Positions 1 to 7,141 of a DNA stretch of 12,745 bases are shown piece after piece (the first letter of the stretch is position 1; each line of letters begins with the position of its first letter). Position numbers and translations under genes: made by a program. Below the pieces are notes generated by a model. The model had not been told where the DNA came from. It did not search any database and saw nothing but the letters and a program-made list of their open reading frames with translations. The stretch is taken from NCBI GenBank assembly GCA_902462525.1, contig CABQCA010000058.1:1-12745 (forward strand), in the 5' to 3' direction. The stretch comes from an uncultured Porphyromonadaceae bacterium (lineage in GTDB: Bacteria; Bacteroidota; Bacteroidia; Bacteroidales; Muribaculaceae).

Positions 1-10
1 ATGCGACAAC

Positions 11-38
11 AAAAATGGCACCCCGTAAAGAGTGCCAT
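11..38 (-). terminator. Rho-independent terminator after mnmE
   Basis: Read on the minus strand, a perfect 7-bp stem (ATGGCAC at 38-32 with GTGCCAT at 21-15) encloses a 10-nt loop. It is followed directly by TTTTGTTGT. It begins 44 nt past the mnmE stop codon, so it fits as the end of the bioA-bioF-nuclease-mnmE transcript. The rest of 1-81 shows no gene. Confidence 0.7.
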
Positions 39-81
39 ACTAACAGATTATGCTATTTTGTAATCGTTTCTAACTATATAG

Positions 82-1422
82 TCATTTCCCGATGCAGAAA
101 CGGGAGAAGATGGTGGAAAGGAGATCGGGGGTGGTGATGGTGCCGGTGACGGTGGAGAGGTGGTGGAGGGTTTCTCGGAGGAGCTGGGCGGCGAGATCGG
201 TTGGAATTCCGGAGTTGAGGGCGCCGATGAACTCGGTGATGGAAGCGGCGGCAAGTGTGAGGGCCTGGGCATGGCGCGCATTGGTGAGCATCACTTGTTC
301 GTTGTCGTGCGGAGCGATGGCGTCGATTTTTTCGATAATTGCTTTTTTGAGATTGTCGATGCCGCTGCCGGTTTTGGCAGATATAGAGATTGCTTCTGGG
401 GGGCAGGGGAGGGTGGCGATGTCCGATTTGTTGAAAACAGTGATGATTTTAAGTTGGGGGAAATCGATTTTATTAAAGGAAGCAGACGGCAAGCCTCCAT
501 CGATTACGTTGATGACAATGCTGGCTGCATTCGCTGTTTTGTAAGATCGGTCGATACCCATTCGTTCTATCTCGTCGTCGGTGTCGCGAATACCGGCGGT
601 GTCCTGAAAGCGAATTGTATAGTCACCGAGCTCTATTGTGTCTTCTATGATGTCGCGGGTTGTTCCGTGGATATCGCTCACTATTGCGCGTTCATCACCG
701 AGAAGTGCATTAAGTAGCGATGATTTGCCGGCGTTTGTGGGGCCCGTGATGGCCACGGGAATTCCGTTTTTGATAGCGCTGCCGCTCTGGAAGGAATTTA
801 CAAGGCGTTCGATTTCTTTTTTTGTTTCGCCTGCGAGGATAAGGAGCCGTTCGCGAGATGCGAATTCTACGTCTTCTTCCGAAAAATCGAGTTCAAGTTC
901 AAGCAAACTTGCAAGGTCGATGAGGTCATTGCGCAGCCTGTCGAGGCGTTTAGATATCGAGCCTCTCATCTGGTTGATGGCTATGCGGTGTGCTGCGCGC
1001 GACGACGATGCTATTATGTCGGCCACGGCTTCAGCCTGAGCGAGGTCAAAGCGTCCTGAGGCAAAGGCCCGCCGAGTAAATTCACCAGGCTCTGCCAATC
1101 GTGCCCCGGAGGCAATGAGAGAGGCGATTAGTTCTCTCTGAATCCACAGCGAGCCGTGTACACTCAGTTCGACCACGTCTTCGGTTGTATATGATGCCGG
1201 TGCGCGAAATACGGTAGCAACGCCTTTGTCGAGCACGTCGCCTCTGCTGTCTTGTATCTCTCCGAGATGTGCTGTGTGACTTTTAACTTCAGCAAGCTTG
1301 CGTCCGTGCCAGATTTTGTCGCATATTTCGATGGCGGAAGGCCCGCTGACGCGGACCACGGCTATGCCTCCGGTGCCGTGAGGGGTAGATATGGCGCAGA
1401 TTGTGTCGTTGGAAAGTGTCAT
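82..1422 (-). CDS. mnmE: tRNA U34 5-carboxymethylaminomethyl modification GTPase MnmE (TrmE)
   Basis: Cytosolic GTPase that, with MnmG, installs the (carboxymethyl)aminomethyl group at C5 of wobble U34 in certain tRNAs. Residues are numbered from an upstream in-frame Met at 1446. An N-terminal tetrahydrofolate-binding domain (about 10-125, TPHGTGGIAVVRVSG) is followed by a helical domain and an inserted G domain. The G motifs are all present: P-loop GPTNAGKSS (235-243), TTRD (262-265), DTAG (282-285), NKSD (339-342) and SAK (356-358). The C-terminus is the family signature FCIGK, with catalytic Cys451. I chose the Met at 1422 (446 aa) because family members start a few residues before DTICA. 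It also sits just after the nuclease stop codon (TGA-AC-ATG) instead of overlapping it by 22 nt. The start at 1446 (454 aa) remains possible. It is the last gene of its run. Confidence 0.97.
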   Translation of the reverse strand: MTLSNDTICAISTPHGTGGIAVVRVSGPSAIEICDKIWHGRKLAEVKSHTAHLGEIQDSRGDVLDKGVATVFRAPASYTTEDVVELSVHGSLWIQRELIASLIASGARLAEPGEFTRRAFASGRFDLAQAEAVADIIASSSRAAHRIAINQMRGSISKRLDRLRNDLIDLASLLELELDFSEEDVEFASRERLLILAGETKKEIERLVNSFQSGSAIKNGIPVAITGPTNAGKSSLLNALLGDERAIVSDIHGTTRDIIEDTIELGDYTIRFQDTAGIRDTDDEIERMGIDRSYKTANAASIVINVIDGGLPSASFNKIDFPQLKIITVFNKSDIATLPCPPEAISISAKTGSGIDNLKKAIIEKIDAIAPHDNEQVMLTNARHAQALTLAAASITEFIGALNSGIPTDLAAQLLRETLHHLSTVTGTITTPDLLSTIFSRFCIGK

Positions 1423-1424
1423 GT

Positions 1425-2303
1425 TCAGTTCTTGCGGTTTCTCCATTGGCGAAAGTTTGCCTGTGATTCTATTTCATTTTCGATGTCGTCGGGAAGACAG
1501 CTGAAGAAGTCGAAGCCGGTGATTTCTTCTATTTGGTCGACAGTTACTGTCATTGCCTCGAGCCCTTCTTCGGGCGAGCCGTTTTCCATGATGAAGCCGA
1601 TCGCTCTGGGTGGTATGGCGTAGGGCGCAAATATTACTTTGAAGAAGCGCTCCGGTACCGGAATCTGCGACTCTCCTATTGTCCGGGGCATCCGGTCGGT
1701 AAGAATGGGGCCGCATGCAATGATAAGCAGACTGTCGTGGCGTACCCATTCGCGGCATTTGTTTTCAAGTGATGACCATCGTCCACCGTTAAGAGAGTGT
1801 GTCTGCGGCGATATGTTTGTAAGATAGTGTGAATCGCTCATGGCGACTGAGTCCCATTTCATGTCGCCGGCAGGCACCATGTGTCCCCGGTCGAAGCCTG
1901 ATTTGCGGTAGTCGTCGGTAGTAGGACAACCAAGCACGTCGGGGTCCTGTCGGAATTTTGACACCCTAGGCAGCGTACCGTCCGCTTTTTCTTCGGTCAG
2001 TTCCCAGATTCCGTAATTTGGCTGGTGCATCGTAGGGTTGAACGATATGTCGAATCCTTTGTAGCTGAGCTTTATCTCGGGCGTTTCATCGGGTATGGAA
2101 ACTTCCAAGAGACAGCTTATTTCAGGACGGTTTTCCCGATAATCGTTGTTGCGCCTTTCGCGAACTTGCCTGCCGCAATATGTGATACATGATGCCAGCA
2201 ACAAGCCGGCTAATGATATTAACAAAACGGCTTTGACGCGAGCTCTGAGTCTGAAAGGCCGTTGCTTGCGCCGGGCTTTGTAGATATGTCGTTTACCGGC
2301 CAT
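1425..2303 (-). CDS. Exported DNA/RNA non-specific endonuclease (NucA/Serratia nuclease family)
   Basis: A 292-aa sugar-non-specific nuclease of the beta-beta-alpha-metal type, expected to cut DNA and RNA outside the cytoplasm with Mg2+. The signature DRGHM is at 138-142, with His141 as general base. The metal-site stretch HYLTNISPQ..LNGGRW..LE (159-180) follows. Aligned by eye to Serratia nuclease, Asn172 matches the Mg ligand Asn119 and Glu180 matches Glu127, so the active site looks intact. The N-terminus has 24 mostly basic residues, then a hydrophobic stretch (25-38) ending LLAS-Cys39. That fits a lipobox, or alternatively a membrane anchor. The Met at 2303 is the only sensible start; it lies inside the end of bioF (11-nt overlap), suggesting translational coupling. 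Its physiological role is unknown; nutrient scavenging from external nucleic acid is a guess. Confidence 0.9.
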   Translation of the reverse strand: MAGKRHIYKARRKQRPFRLRARVKAVLLISLAGLLLASCITYCGRQVRERRNNDYRENRPEISCLLEVSIPDETPEIKLSYKGFDISFNPTMHQPNYGIWELTEEKADGTLPRVSKFRQDPDVLGCPTTDDYRKSGFDRGHMVPAGDMKWDSVAMSDSHYLTNISPQTHSLNGGRWSSLENKCREWVRHDSLLIIACGPILTDRMPRTIGESQIPVPERFFKVIFAPYAIPPRAIGFIMENGSPEEGLEAMTVTVDQIEEITGFDFFSCLPDDIENEIESQANFRQWRNRKN

Positions 2304-3435
2304 TATTTATGATTTTTGTAAGTGAACCGGATAATTTTGAGATATCCTCCGGATCGATTCGTGCCGAAAGGCTGAAACGCAGCCGGTCGGTACCCGGTGG
2401 GACTGTAGGAGTGCGGACGGGAAGAACCGAAAAATAGTCTTCAGCCAATGCTTTTGACCATTCTACGGCTTTGACCGGCGTTCCTGCAATCAGCGGCTGT
2501 ATATGACCTCCCCGTTGTGAGCCACCGAAGGTTGCGAGGATCTGAGCCAGCCTGAGACCGAGAGCATGCAGTTTCTCCCGCTGTGAATCCATTCCGAGCA
2601 TGGCCCGGAATGCAAACTCACTCCACGCGATGTTGAACGGGGGGAGTGCGGTAGAAAATATCAGGCTACGGGCTTTGTTGACCAGAAATGAACGCATTTT
2701 ATTGTTAACGATAGCGTAAGATCCGGTCGAACCGAGGGCTTTGCCGAGAGTGCCGATGATGATGTCGACATCATTTCTGCGAACCGAGGCCGCAACAATA
2801 CCGAGGCCGCCGGGACCTTCCACTCCGACTGCGTGGGCTTCGTCGATGTAAAGGATGGCAGACGGCAGCGAGCGCTTGACTTCGGCAAGAGCATCGATGT
2901 CACTTTTATCGCCGTCCATACTGTAGATGCTTTCGGCGATTATTATTATGTTTTCATACTCGGTCGCAGCTTTGGCCGCGAGTTTTCCGAGATGCTGGTA
3001 GTCATTATGCCGAAAACGTCCGAAAGGAGCTCCGGATAGTTTTATTCCGTCGATAATGCTCGCATGTACCAGCTTATCGGCAAGGATATATGTGTTTCTC
3101 AATGAACCAAGCGCTCCAACGATACCACTGTTGGCATGGTAACCGCTGTTAAAAAGCAGAGCAGGGGAGCCGTAAACCTGTTCAAGAAGTTTTTCGAAAC
3201 GGCTGAAGGTAGTCTGTCGTGCAGCGAGCAAGCGCGATGCCGATGCCGACAGCGACAGCTTAGTAATTTCTTCTCTTGCGAGGAAATCTTCACGGAGTTT
3301 GCTGTCGGCAGCTATGCCGAGATAGTCGTTCGAACTTAGATCGATTACCGAATCCGGGGTATCGGTGGCCGGAATAGTGCGGAGATTTCCCTGGTTATGG
3401 AGGCATCGGAGAATGTTGTCAATAGTTTCGTTCAT
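2293..3435 (-). CDS. bioF: 8-amino-7-oxononanoate synthase (BioF)
   Basis: PLP enzyme of the alpha-oxoamine synthase family. It condenses pimeloyl-ACP/CoA with L-alanine to give 8-amino-7-oxononanoate (KAPA), the first step in building the biotin ring. Visible signatures are SNDYLG (35-40), the SGYHAN substrate loop (97-102), DEAHAVG (198-204; Asp198 and His201 contact the cofactor) and GTLGKALGSTG (228-238), with Lys232 as the likely Schiff-base lysine. The length of 380 aa is normal. The start overlaps the end of bioA by 17 nt, and the product of BioF is the substrate of BioA, so co-expression makes sense. A related family member such as glycine C-acetyltransferase is possible from sequence alone, but the bioA neighbour settles it. 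Confidence 0.94.
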   Translation of the reverse strand: MNETIDNILRCLHNQGNLRTIPATDTPDSVIDLSSNDYLGIAADSKLREDFLAREEITKLSLSASASRLLAARQTTFSRFEKLLEQVYGSPALLFNSGYHANSGIVGALGSLRNTYILADKLVHASIIDGIKLSGAPFGRFRHNDYQHLGKLAAKAATEYENIIIIAESIYSMDGDKSDIDALAEVKRSLPSAILYIDEAHAVGVEGPGGLGIVAASVRRNDVDIIIGTLGKALGSTGSYAIVNNKMRSFLVNKARSLIFSTALPPFNIAWSEFAFRAMLGMDSQREKLHALGLRLAQILATFGGSQRGGHIQPLIAGTPVKAVEWSKALAEDYFSVLPVRTPTVPPGTDRLRFSLSARIDPEDISKLSGSLTKIINNGR

Positions 3436-4717
3436 TGTTCAGAATTTCTATCATTGCTCTGCAAAGAGTGCGGAGTTGTGTATCGCTCACGATGTATGGG
3501 GGCATGATGTAGGCTTTTGTTCCGAAAGGACGAATCCACACACCGCGTTTCACACATTCTTTCTGGAAAATGCCTACGTCGACGGGTCGTCTGAGTTCGA
3601 CCACGCCAATAGAGCCTAAAACGCGTACATCGGCTACACCGGGCATGTCTGACGCCTGTGCGAGCTCTTCCCGGAGAATTTTTTCGATTTCAGCCACACG
3701 CGCCGCCATGTCCTGTTCGGCAAGCATTTTCGCCGATTCGACGGCGACCGCGCAGGCCAGAGGATTTGCCATGAATGTAGGCCCGTGCATGAGCACACCG
3801 GCCTCGCCGCATGATATTGTGTCGGCTACATCCTTGGTTGTAAGCACAGCGCTCATAGTCATGTAGCCGGCCGTAAGACCTTTGCCTATACACATTATGT
3901 CGGGCTCAACGCCTGCATGCTCCCATGCAAATTGCCGGCCTGTACGCCAGAAGCCGGTAGCTATTTCATCAAAAATCAGTAGAATGCTGTATTTGTCGCA
4001 CAGTCGGCGAAGTTGCCGCAAATATTCAGGATTGTAAAACCACATTCCGCCCGCACCTTGTACAATGGGCTCGAGGATGAAAGCTGCAAGTTCGTCCGAT
4101 TTTTCTCTGAAAAGGTCTTCGACTGGTTTTATGTCATCGGGATTCCACTTCCCGTCGAATCTTGAGGTCGGCTGTGGGACGAAGAATCGGACCGGCAACG
4201 CCGAACCGAAGGCGCCGTGCATGCCTGTTATGGGGTCGCATACGCTCATGGCGTTCCAGGTATCGCCATGGTAACCGCTCCTTATTGTGGCAAAGTTTGT
4301 CTTGTGGTGATCTCCTGAGCTGCTTATTGCTGCCTGAACCGCCATTTTCATTGCCACCTCCACAGCCACCGAACCCGAATCAGCGTAAAAAATATTGTGC
4401 ATCGACGGCGGAGCCATCGATAGAAGTATTTTACCAAGTTCAATCGCCGGGTCATGGGTGAAACCACCAAACATCACATGGCTCATACGGCTTATCTGTT
4501 CGGCCGCGGCTTTGTTTAGGCGCGGATTATTATAGCCATGGATCACACACCACCACGATGACATTCCGTCGATAAGTTCTGTACCGTCAGCAAGAGTTAT
4601 TACGGCACCGTCGGCTCTGCTCACTCTGTAGGTTGGCAGAGGGGCGATTGTTGAGGTATAAGGGTGCCAGAGATGTTCGCGGTCCCAGGCATCATGCACT
4701 GAAATATCTTTTTCCAT
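3419..4717 (-). CDS. bioA: Adenosylmethionine-8-amino-7-oxononanoate aminotransferase (BioA)
   Basis: Class III PLP aminotransferase that converts KAPA to 7,8-diaminopelargonate, using S-adenosylmethionine as amino donor in most members. Numbered from the Met at 4717 (432 aa), it shows HLWHPYT (15-21), MSSWW (52-56), FDEIATGFWRTG (249-260), the PLP-lysine motif CIGKGLTAG (276-284, Lys279) and HGPTFMANPLA (311-321). The SSWW and HGPTFM stretches separate BioA from other class III aminotransferases. An in-frame Met at 4744 would add nine residues, but a -7 promoter box (4722-4729) lies between the two, so 4717 is preferred. It is the first gene of the bioA-bioF-nuclease-mnmE run. No bioB, bioC or bioD is in the window. 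Confidence 0.95.
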   Translation of the reverse strand: MEKDISVHDAWDREHLWHPYTSTIAPLPTYRVSRADGAVITLADGTELIDGMSSWWCVIHGYNNPRLNKAAAEQISRMSHVMFGGFTHDPAIELGKILLSMAPPSMHNIFYADSGSVAVEVAMKMAVQAAISSSGDHHKTNFATIRSGYHGDTWNAMSVCDPITGMHGAFGSALPVRFFVPQPTSRFDGKWNPDDIKPVEDLFREKSDELAAFILEPIVQGAGGMWFYNPEYLRQLRRLCDKYSILLIFDEIATGFWRTGRQFAWEHAGVEPDIMCIGKGLTAGYMTMSAVLTTKDVADTISCGEAGVLMHGPTFMANPLACAVAVESAKMLAEQDMAARVAEIEKILREELAQASDMPGVADVRVLGSIGVVELRRPVDVGIFQKECVKRGVWIRPFGTKAYIMPPYIVSDTQLRTLCRAMIEILNNERNY

Positions 4718-4721
4718 GATA

Positions 4722-4729
4722 CAAAGGTA
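4722..4729 (-). promoter_or_regulatory. -7 promoter box of the bioA run (TACCTTTG)
   Basis: TACCTTTG on the minus strand is a full match to the Bacteroidota -7 consensus TAnnTTTG. Only four bases (TATC) separate it from the bioA ATG at 4717, so the transcript would start at or within a few bases of the start codon. I see no TTTG -33 box at the usual distance. Confidence 0.6.
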
Positions 4730-4773
4730 CGAAAAAGTTGCCACACGTCGTATGGGCCTGTTTCGCTTCGGTA

Positions 4774-5328
4774 TTATTTGTCAGGATGGTCGAATAGTTT
4801 GTCTTCTTCGTCAAGATGGTAGTATTTGGCAAGCATCGCTATGAAGCGCGAGATTTGATCGATGGCTTTCGCCGTTTCGGGGTTTATCTCCTTGTGTTGG
4901 AGGCGTAGCAGAAGAGTGCCGTAGAGGGCATTGAAACAGGTCTCTATCTCGCCTGAACGGGCATTTCCTGCTTTTGCACGAAGTTCGACTATGAATGGCA
5001 GTGTATTATAGAATTCCTTGCGGTATTTATCGAATTTCGGATCGTTTAAAATACGGATATGCAACTGGGCCAGATCGCCGAGAATGTTTCTGTTCATTTG
5101 CAGATGCCCCGAAGCAGTTACATTTTCGCGCCGCATCATGTCGATAAGCGATTCGTACCATTCAGCCATAGCCGTTAGCTGTTTTTCATCAATAGGGAAA
5201 TGAGAAATTACATTTTCCTTTATTTTATCAATGTCGAGGTTGTTGGCACGGATAAGATCCTCGATCTGCCACATATAGATGAGGTATTCGGCAATGTTTT
5301 CTTTTCGTTTCTGTGATGCTATTATCAT
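4774..5328 (-). CDS. DUF4924 family protein, function unknown
   Basis: A 184-aa soluble protein with no signal peptide or membrane segment. It appears all-helical, with many charged residues and a striking N-terminus (SQKRKENIAEYLIYMWQIED, 5-24) that I recognise as typical of DUF4924, a family confined mainly to Bacteroidota. I see no catalytic motif, nucleotide-binding loop or metal cluster, and I assign no function. It stands alone: 231 nt separate it from kdsA upstream, and a promoter separates it from bioA downstream. The start at 5328 is the first Met and matches the family's N-terminus. Confidence 0.8.
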   Translation of the reverse strand: MIIASQKRKENIAEYLIYMWQIEDLIRANNLDIDKIKENVISHFPIDEKQLTAMAEWYESLIDMMRRENVTASGHLQMNRNILGDLAQLHIRILNDPKFDKYRKEFYNTLPFIVELRAKAGNARSGEIETCFNALYGTLLLRLQHKEINPETAKAIDQISRFIAMLAKYYHLDEEDKLFDHPDK

Positions 5329-5366
5329 CGTAGTCGGTTTGAGTTTAATAAAAATAACAAATTACC

Positions 5367-5395
5367 GGCGGATTTGACTTCTCAGTCTATCCGCC
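5367..5395 (-). terminator. Hairpin in the kdsA/DUF4924 gap, possible terminator
   Basis: A 7-bp stem (ggcggat 5367-5373 with atccgcc 5389-5395) continues, past a small internal loop, into an inner 4-bp stem (gact 5376-5379 with agtc 5384-5387) closed by a TCTC tetraloop. On the minus strand it is followed by GGTAATTTGTTATTTTTATT, which is T-rich but not a clean T-tract. It lies 38 nt before the DUF4924 start, so it could end the kdsA transcript or act in the DUF4924 leader. Confidence 0.35.
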
Positions 5396-5486
5396 AGCAG
5401 TGCTGTTTCAGTTATTCAGCTATTATGAAAACAGTTAATTACTATGTTCTGTCTATATGACGCTGATAACTGTGAAAAGTTACACC

Positions 5487-5515
5487 GGATAGGAAAATTT
5501 AACAGTTTTCTATCC
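5487..5515 (-). terminator. Hairpin just downstream of kdsA, possible terminator
   Basis: An inverted repeat pairs ggata (5487-5491) with tatcc (5511-5515). After one bulged g, gaaaa (5493-5497) pairs with ttttc (5506-5510), leaving an 8-nt loop. It begins 45 nt past the kdsA stop codon. It lacks a following T-tract on the minus strand, so it may be an RNA-stabilising 3' structure instead of a terminator. Confidence 0.3.
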
Positions 5516-5559
5516 CGTTTAAGCATGTAGGCGGCTTCCGATAAGCTGACGGCAGTTGA

Positions 5560-6378
5560 TTATTTGAACTGTTCTATCGTTTTTCTGATAGCGGTAAGAT
5601 GCATGAGCAGCGACTCGAGGAGGTCAAGGCGAAGCATGTTTGCACCGTCGCTTTTTGCAACCGACGGATTGTGGTGGGTTTCGATGAATATGCCGTCGGC
5701 TCCGACAGCTATAGCAGCGCGTGCTATAGTCTCGATAAGCTCGGGTTTACCACCTGTCACGCCTCCGGCTGTGTTAGGCTGCTGAAGAGAGTGAGTACAG
5801 TCCACAATCACAGGCGTACCGCAGCCCTGTTGCATTTCCGGAATACCGCGATAGTCGACGATTAGATCTCCGTAGCCGAAAGTAGTGCCTCGGTCGGTGA
5901 CCGCGATGTCGTTGTTTCCGCAGGAGCGTACTTTATCGACTGCAAACTTCATTGAACCCGGCGCCAAAAATTGCCCTTTTTTGATGTTCACGGCTTTGCC
6001 GGTTCTGGCTGCTGCGATAAGAAGGTCGGTCTGCCGGCAGAGGAAAGCCGGTATCTGAAGGATATCGACGAAATCAGCGGCCATAGCGGCCTCCTGAGGC
6101 TCATGGATATCGGTGACCACCGGTACGCCGAGTTCTCGGCCTACGCCAGCGAGAATTGTCAGGGCTTCGATATCGCCTATGCCTTGAAAAGAATCGAGAC
6201 GGCTGCGGTTCGCCTTTCGGTAGCTGCCTTTGAAGACAAACGGTATGCCCAGCGGCTCGCAGATACTTTTGATTTTGCGACCTATATTGTAAGCCATTTC
6301 TTCGCCTTCGATGACACATGGTCCCGCAAGAAGGAAGAAATTGTTCTGTGAACTCAGACGGTTGAATAAATTATCCAT
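5560..6378 (-). CDS. kdsA: 3-deoxy-8-phosphooctulonate synthase (KDO-8-P synthase)
   Basis: Cytosolic TIM-barrel enzyme that joins phosphoenolpyruvate and D-arabinose 5-phosphate to form KDO-8-phosphate, the precursor of the KDO sugar in the LPS inner core. Conserved motifs are LAGPCVIEGEE (17-27), FKGSYRKANRS (49-59), DIHEP (90-94), RQTDLL (115-120), GTTFGYGD (164-171) and FIETHHNP (231-238). The metal ligands of the metal-dependent class are present at the expected spacing: Cys21, His196, Glu233 and Asp244, matching Aquifex Cys11, His185, Glu222 and Asp233. This is therefore the metal-dependent type, not the E. coli type with Asn in place of the Cys. At 272 aa it is of normal length. It lies 40 nt after rsmE, probably as the last gene of the mnmA run. 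Confidence 0.97.
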   Translation of the reverse strand: MDNLFNRLSSQNNFFLLAGPCVIEGEEMAYNIGRKIKSICEPLGIPFVFKGSYRKANRSRLDSFQGIGDIEALTILAGVGRELGVPVVTDIHEPQEAAMAADFVDILQIPAFLCRQTDLLIAAARTGKAVNIKKGQFLAPGSMKFAVDKVRSCGNNDIAVTDRGTTFGYGDLIVDYRGIPEMQQGCGTPVIVDCTHSLQQPNTAGGVTGGKPELIETIARAAIAVGADGIFIETHHNPSVAKSDGANMLRLDLLESLLMHLTAIRKTIEQFK

Positions 6379-6418
6379 TTCGATGCTTATATTAAGATGA
6401 AATTCTTAATCTAAAACT

Positions 6419-7141
6419 TTAGACGTTCTTTCCAAAGGCTTGATTGACAATATGAACTGTGTCAAGGCCGACTAAGGCGGCTGTTTCAGTGCGCAGCCGG
6501 TTGTCGCCCATTGTAACAGCGATAAAACCGGCTTTTCGGCAGATATCGATTTCCTCCGGTGTGAAATCGCCTTCGGGGCCAATGAGAATGTCCGTGTCCA
6601 TTGCCGGTTGGCAGGCGCATGCCAGAAGACGGCGTTCGGAAACGGCGTCGCACCAGCCTACAAATCGCTGAGAACCGGGAGCGACTGCTCCAAGGTATGC
6701 TTTCAGCGGAGTCATCTCATGGATTACTGGCATGACTGCTTTGAGCGACTGTTTCATTGCCGACACAGCTATCTTTTCGAGGCGTTCGGTATTTATCTGC
6801 CTGCGCTCAGAGCGCTCCGTAAGAACCGGTATAAATTCATCGACGCCTATTTCAACAGCTTTTTCAACAAGCCACTCCATGCGGTCGATGTGTTTTGTAG
6901 GAGCCACGGCAAGCCGAATATTAGGAGTCCATACCTTGGGGAGGGGAATCCGCTCCATGATTTCAACAACTGCCGATTTATGATGTTCGGTGATAAGACG
7001 ACAGCGATAGAGAAAGCCGACGCCGTCGACTACCTCGATTTCGTCGCCGGCTTTCTTCCGTAGCACCCGCACAGCATGTGCGCTCTCCGATTCCGGCAGC
7101 GTCATGCGGGTCGTTATTTCAGGAGCGTAGAACCGTATCAT
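6419..7141 (-). CDS. rsmE: 16S rRNA (uracil-1498-N3)-methyltransferase RsmE
   Basis: SAM-dependent SPOUT methyltransferase that makes m3U1498 in helix 44 of 16S rRNA, near the decoding centre. A small PUA-like RNA-binding domain (about 1-70) precedes the knotted SPOUT domain (about 74-240). The SAM-knot motifs LIGPEGDFTPEEI (186-198) and MGDNRLRTETAA (211-222) are intact, as is the EKAVEIGVDEF stretch (93-103). The 240-aa length is typical. Its ATG shares one base with the stop codon of the upstream transporter (TGATG), a classic translational-coupling arrangement. Confidence 0.96.
   Translation of the reverse strand: MIRFYAPEITTRMTLPESESAHAVRVLRKKAGDEIEVVDGVGFLYRCRLITEHHKSAVVEIMERIPLPKVWTPNIRLAVAPTKHIDRMEWLVEKAVEIGVDEFIPVLTERSERRQINTERLEKIAVSAMKQSLKAVMPVIHEMTPLKAYLGAVAPGSQRFVGWCDAVSERRLLACACQPAMDTDILIGPEGDFTPEEIDICRKAGFIAVTMGDNRLRTETAALVGLDTVHIVNQAFGKNV

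Noticed and set aside
82..99. mnmE 3' end as an integration site: the final 18 bases resemble the SGI1-type attB at the end of trmE/thdF
   Set aside because: The sequence simply encodes the conserved FCIGK terminus. There is no duplicated copy, integrase or island in the window.
92..717. Long plus-strand open frames opposite mnmE (92-544 and 160-717), and similar ones opposite other genes
   Set aside because: They lie wholly within strongly supported minus-strand genes, have no family resemblance and have low-complexity or biased composition typical of antisense shadows.
6391..6410. Inverted repeat attaaga/tcttaat between rsmE and kdsA
   Set aside because: It is a 7-bp all but purely AT stem with no T-tract; too weak to call a terminator, and the 40-nt spacing fits continued transcription.
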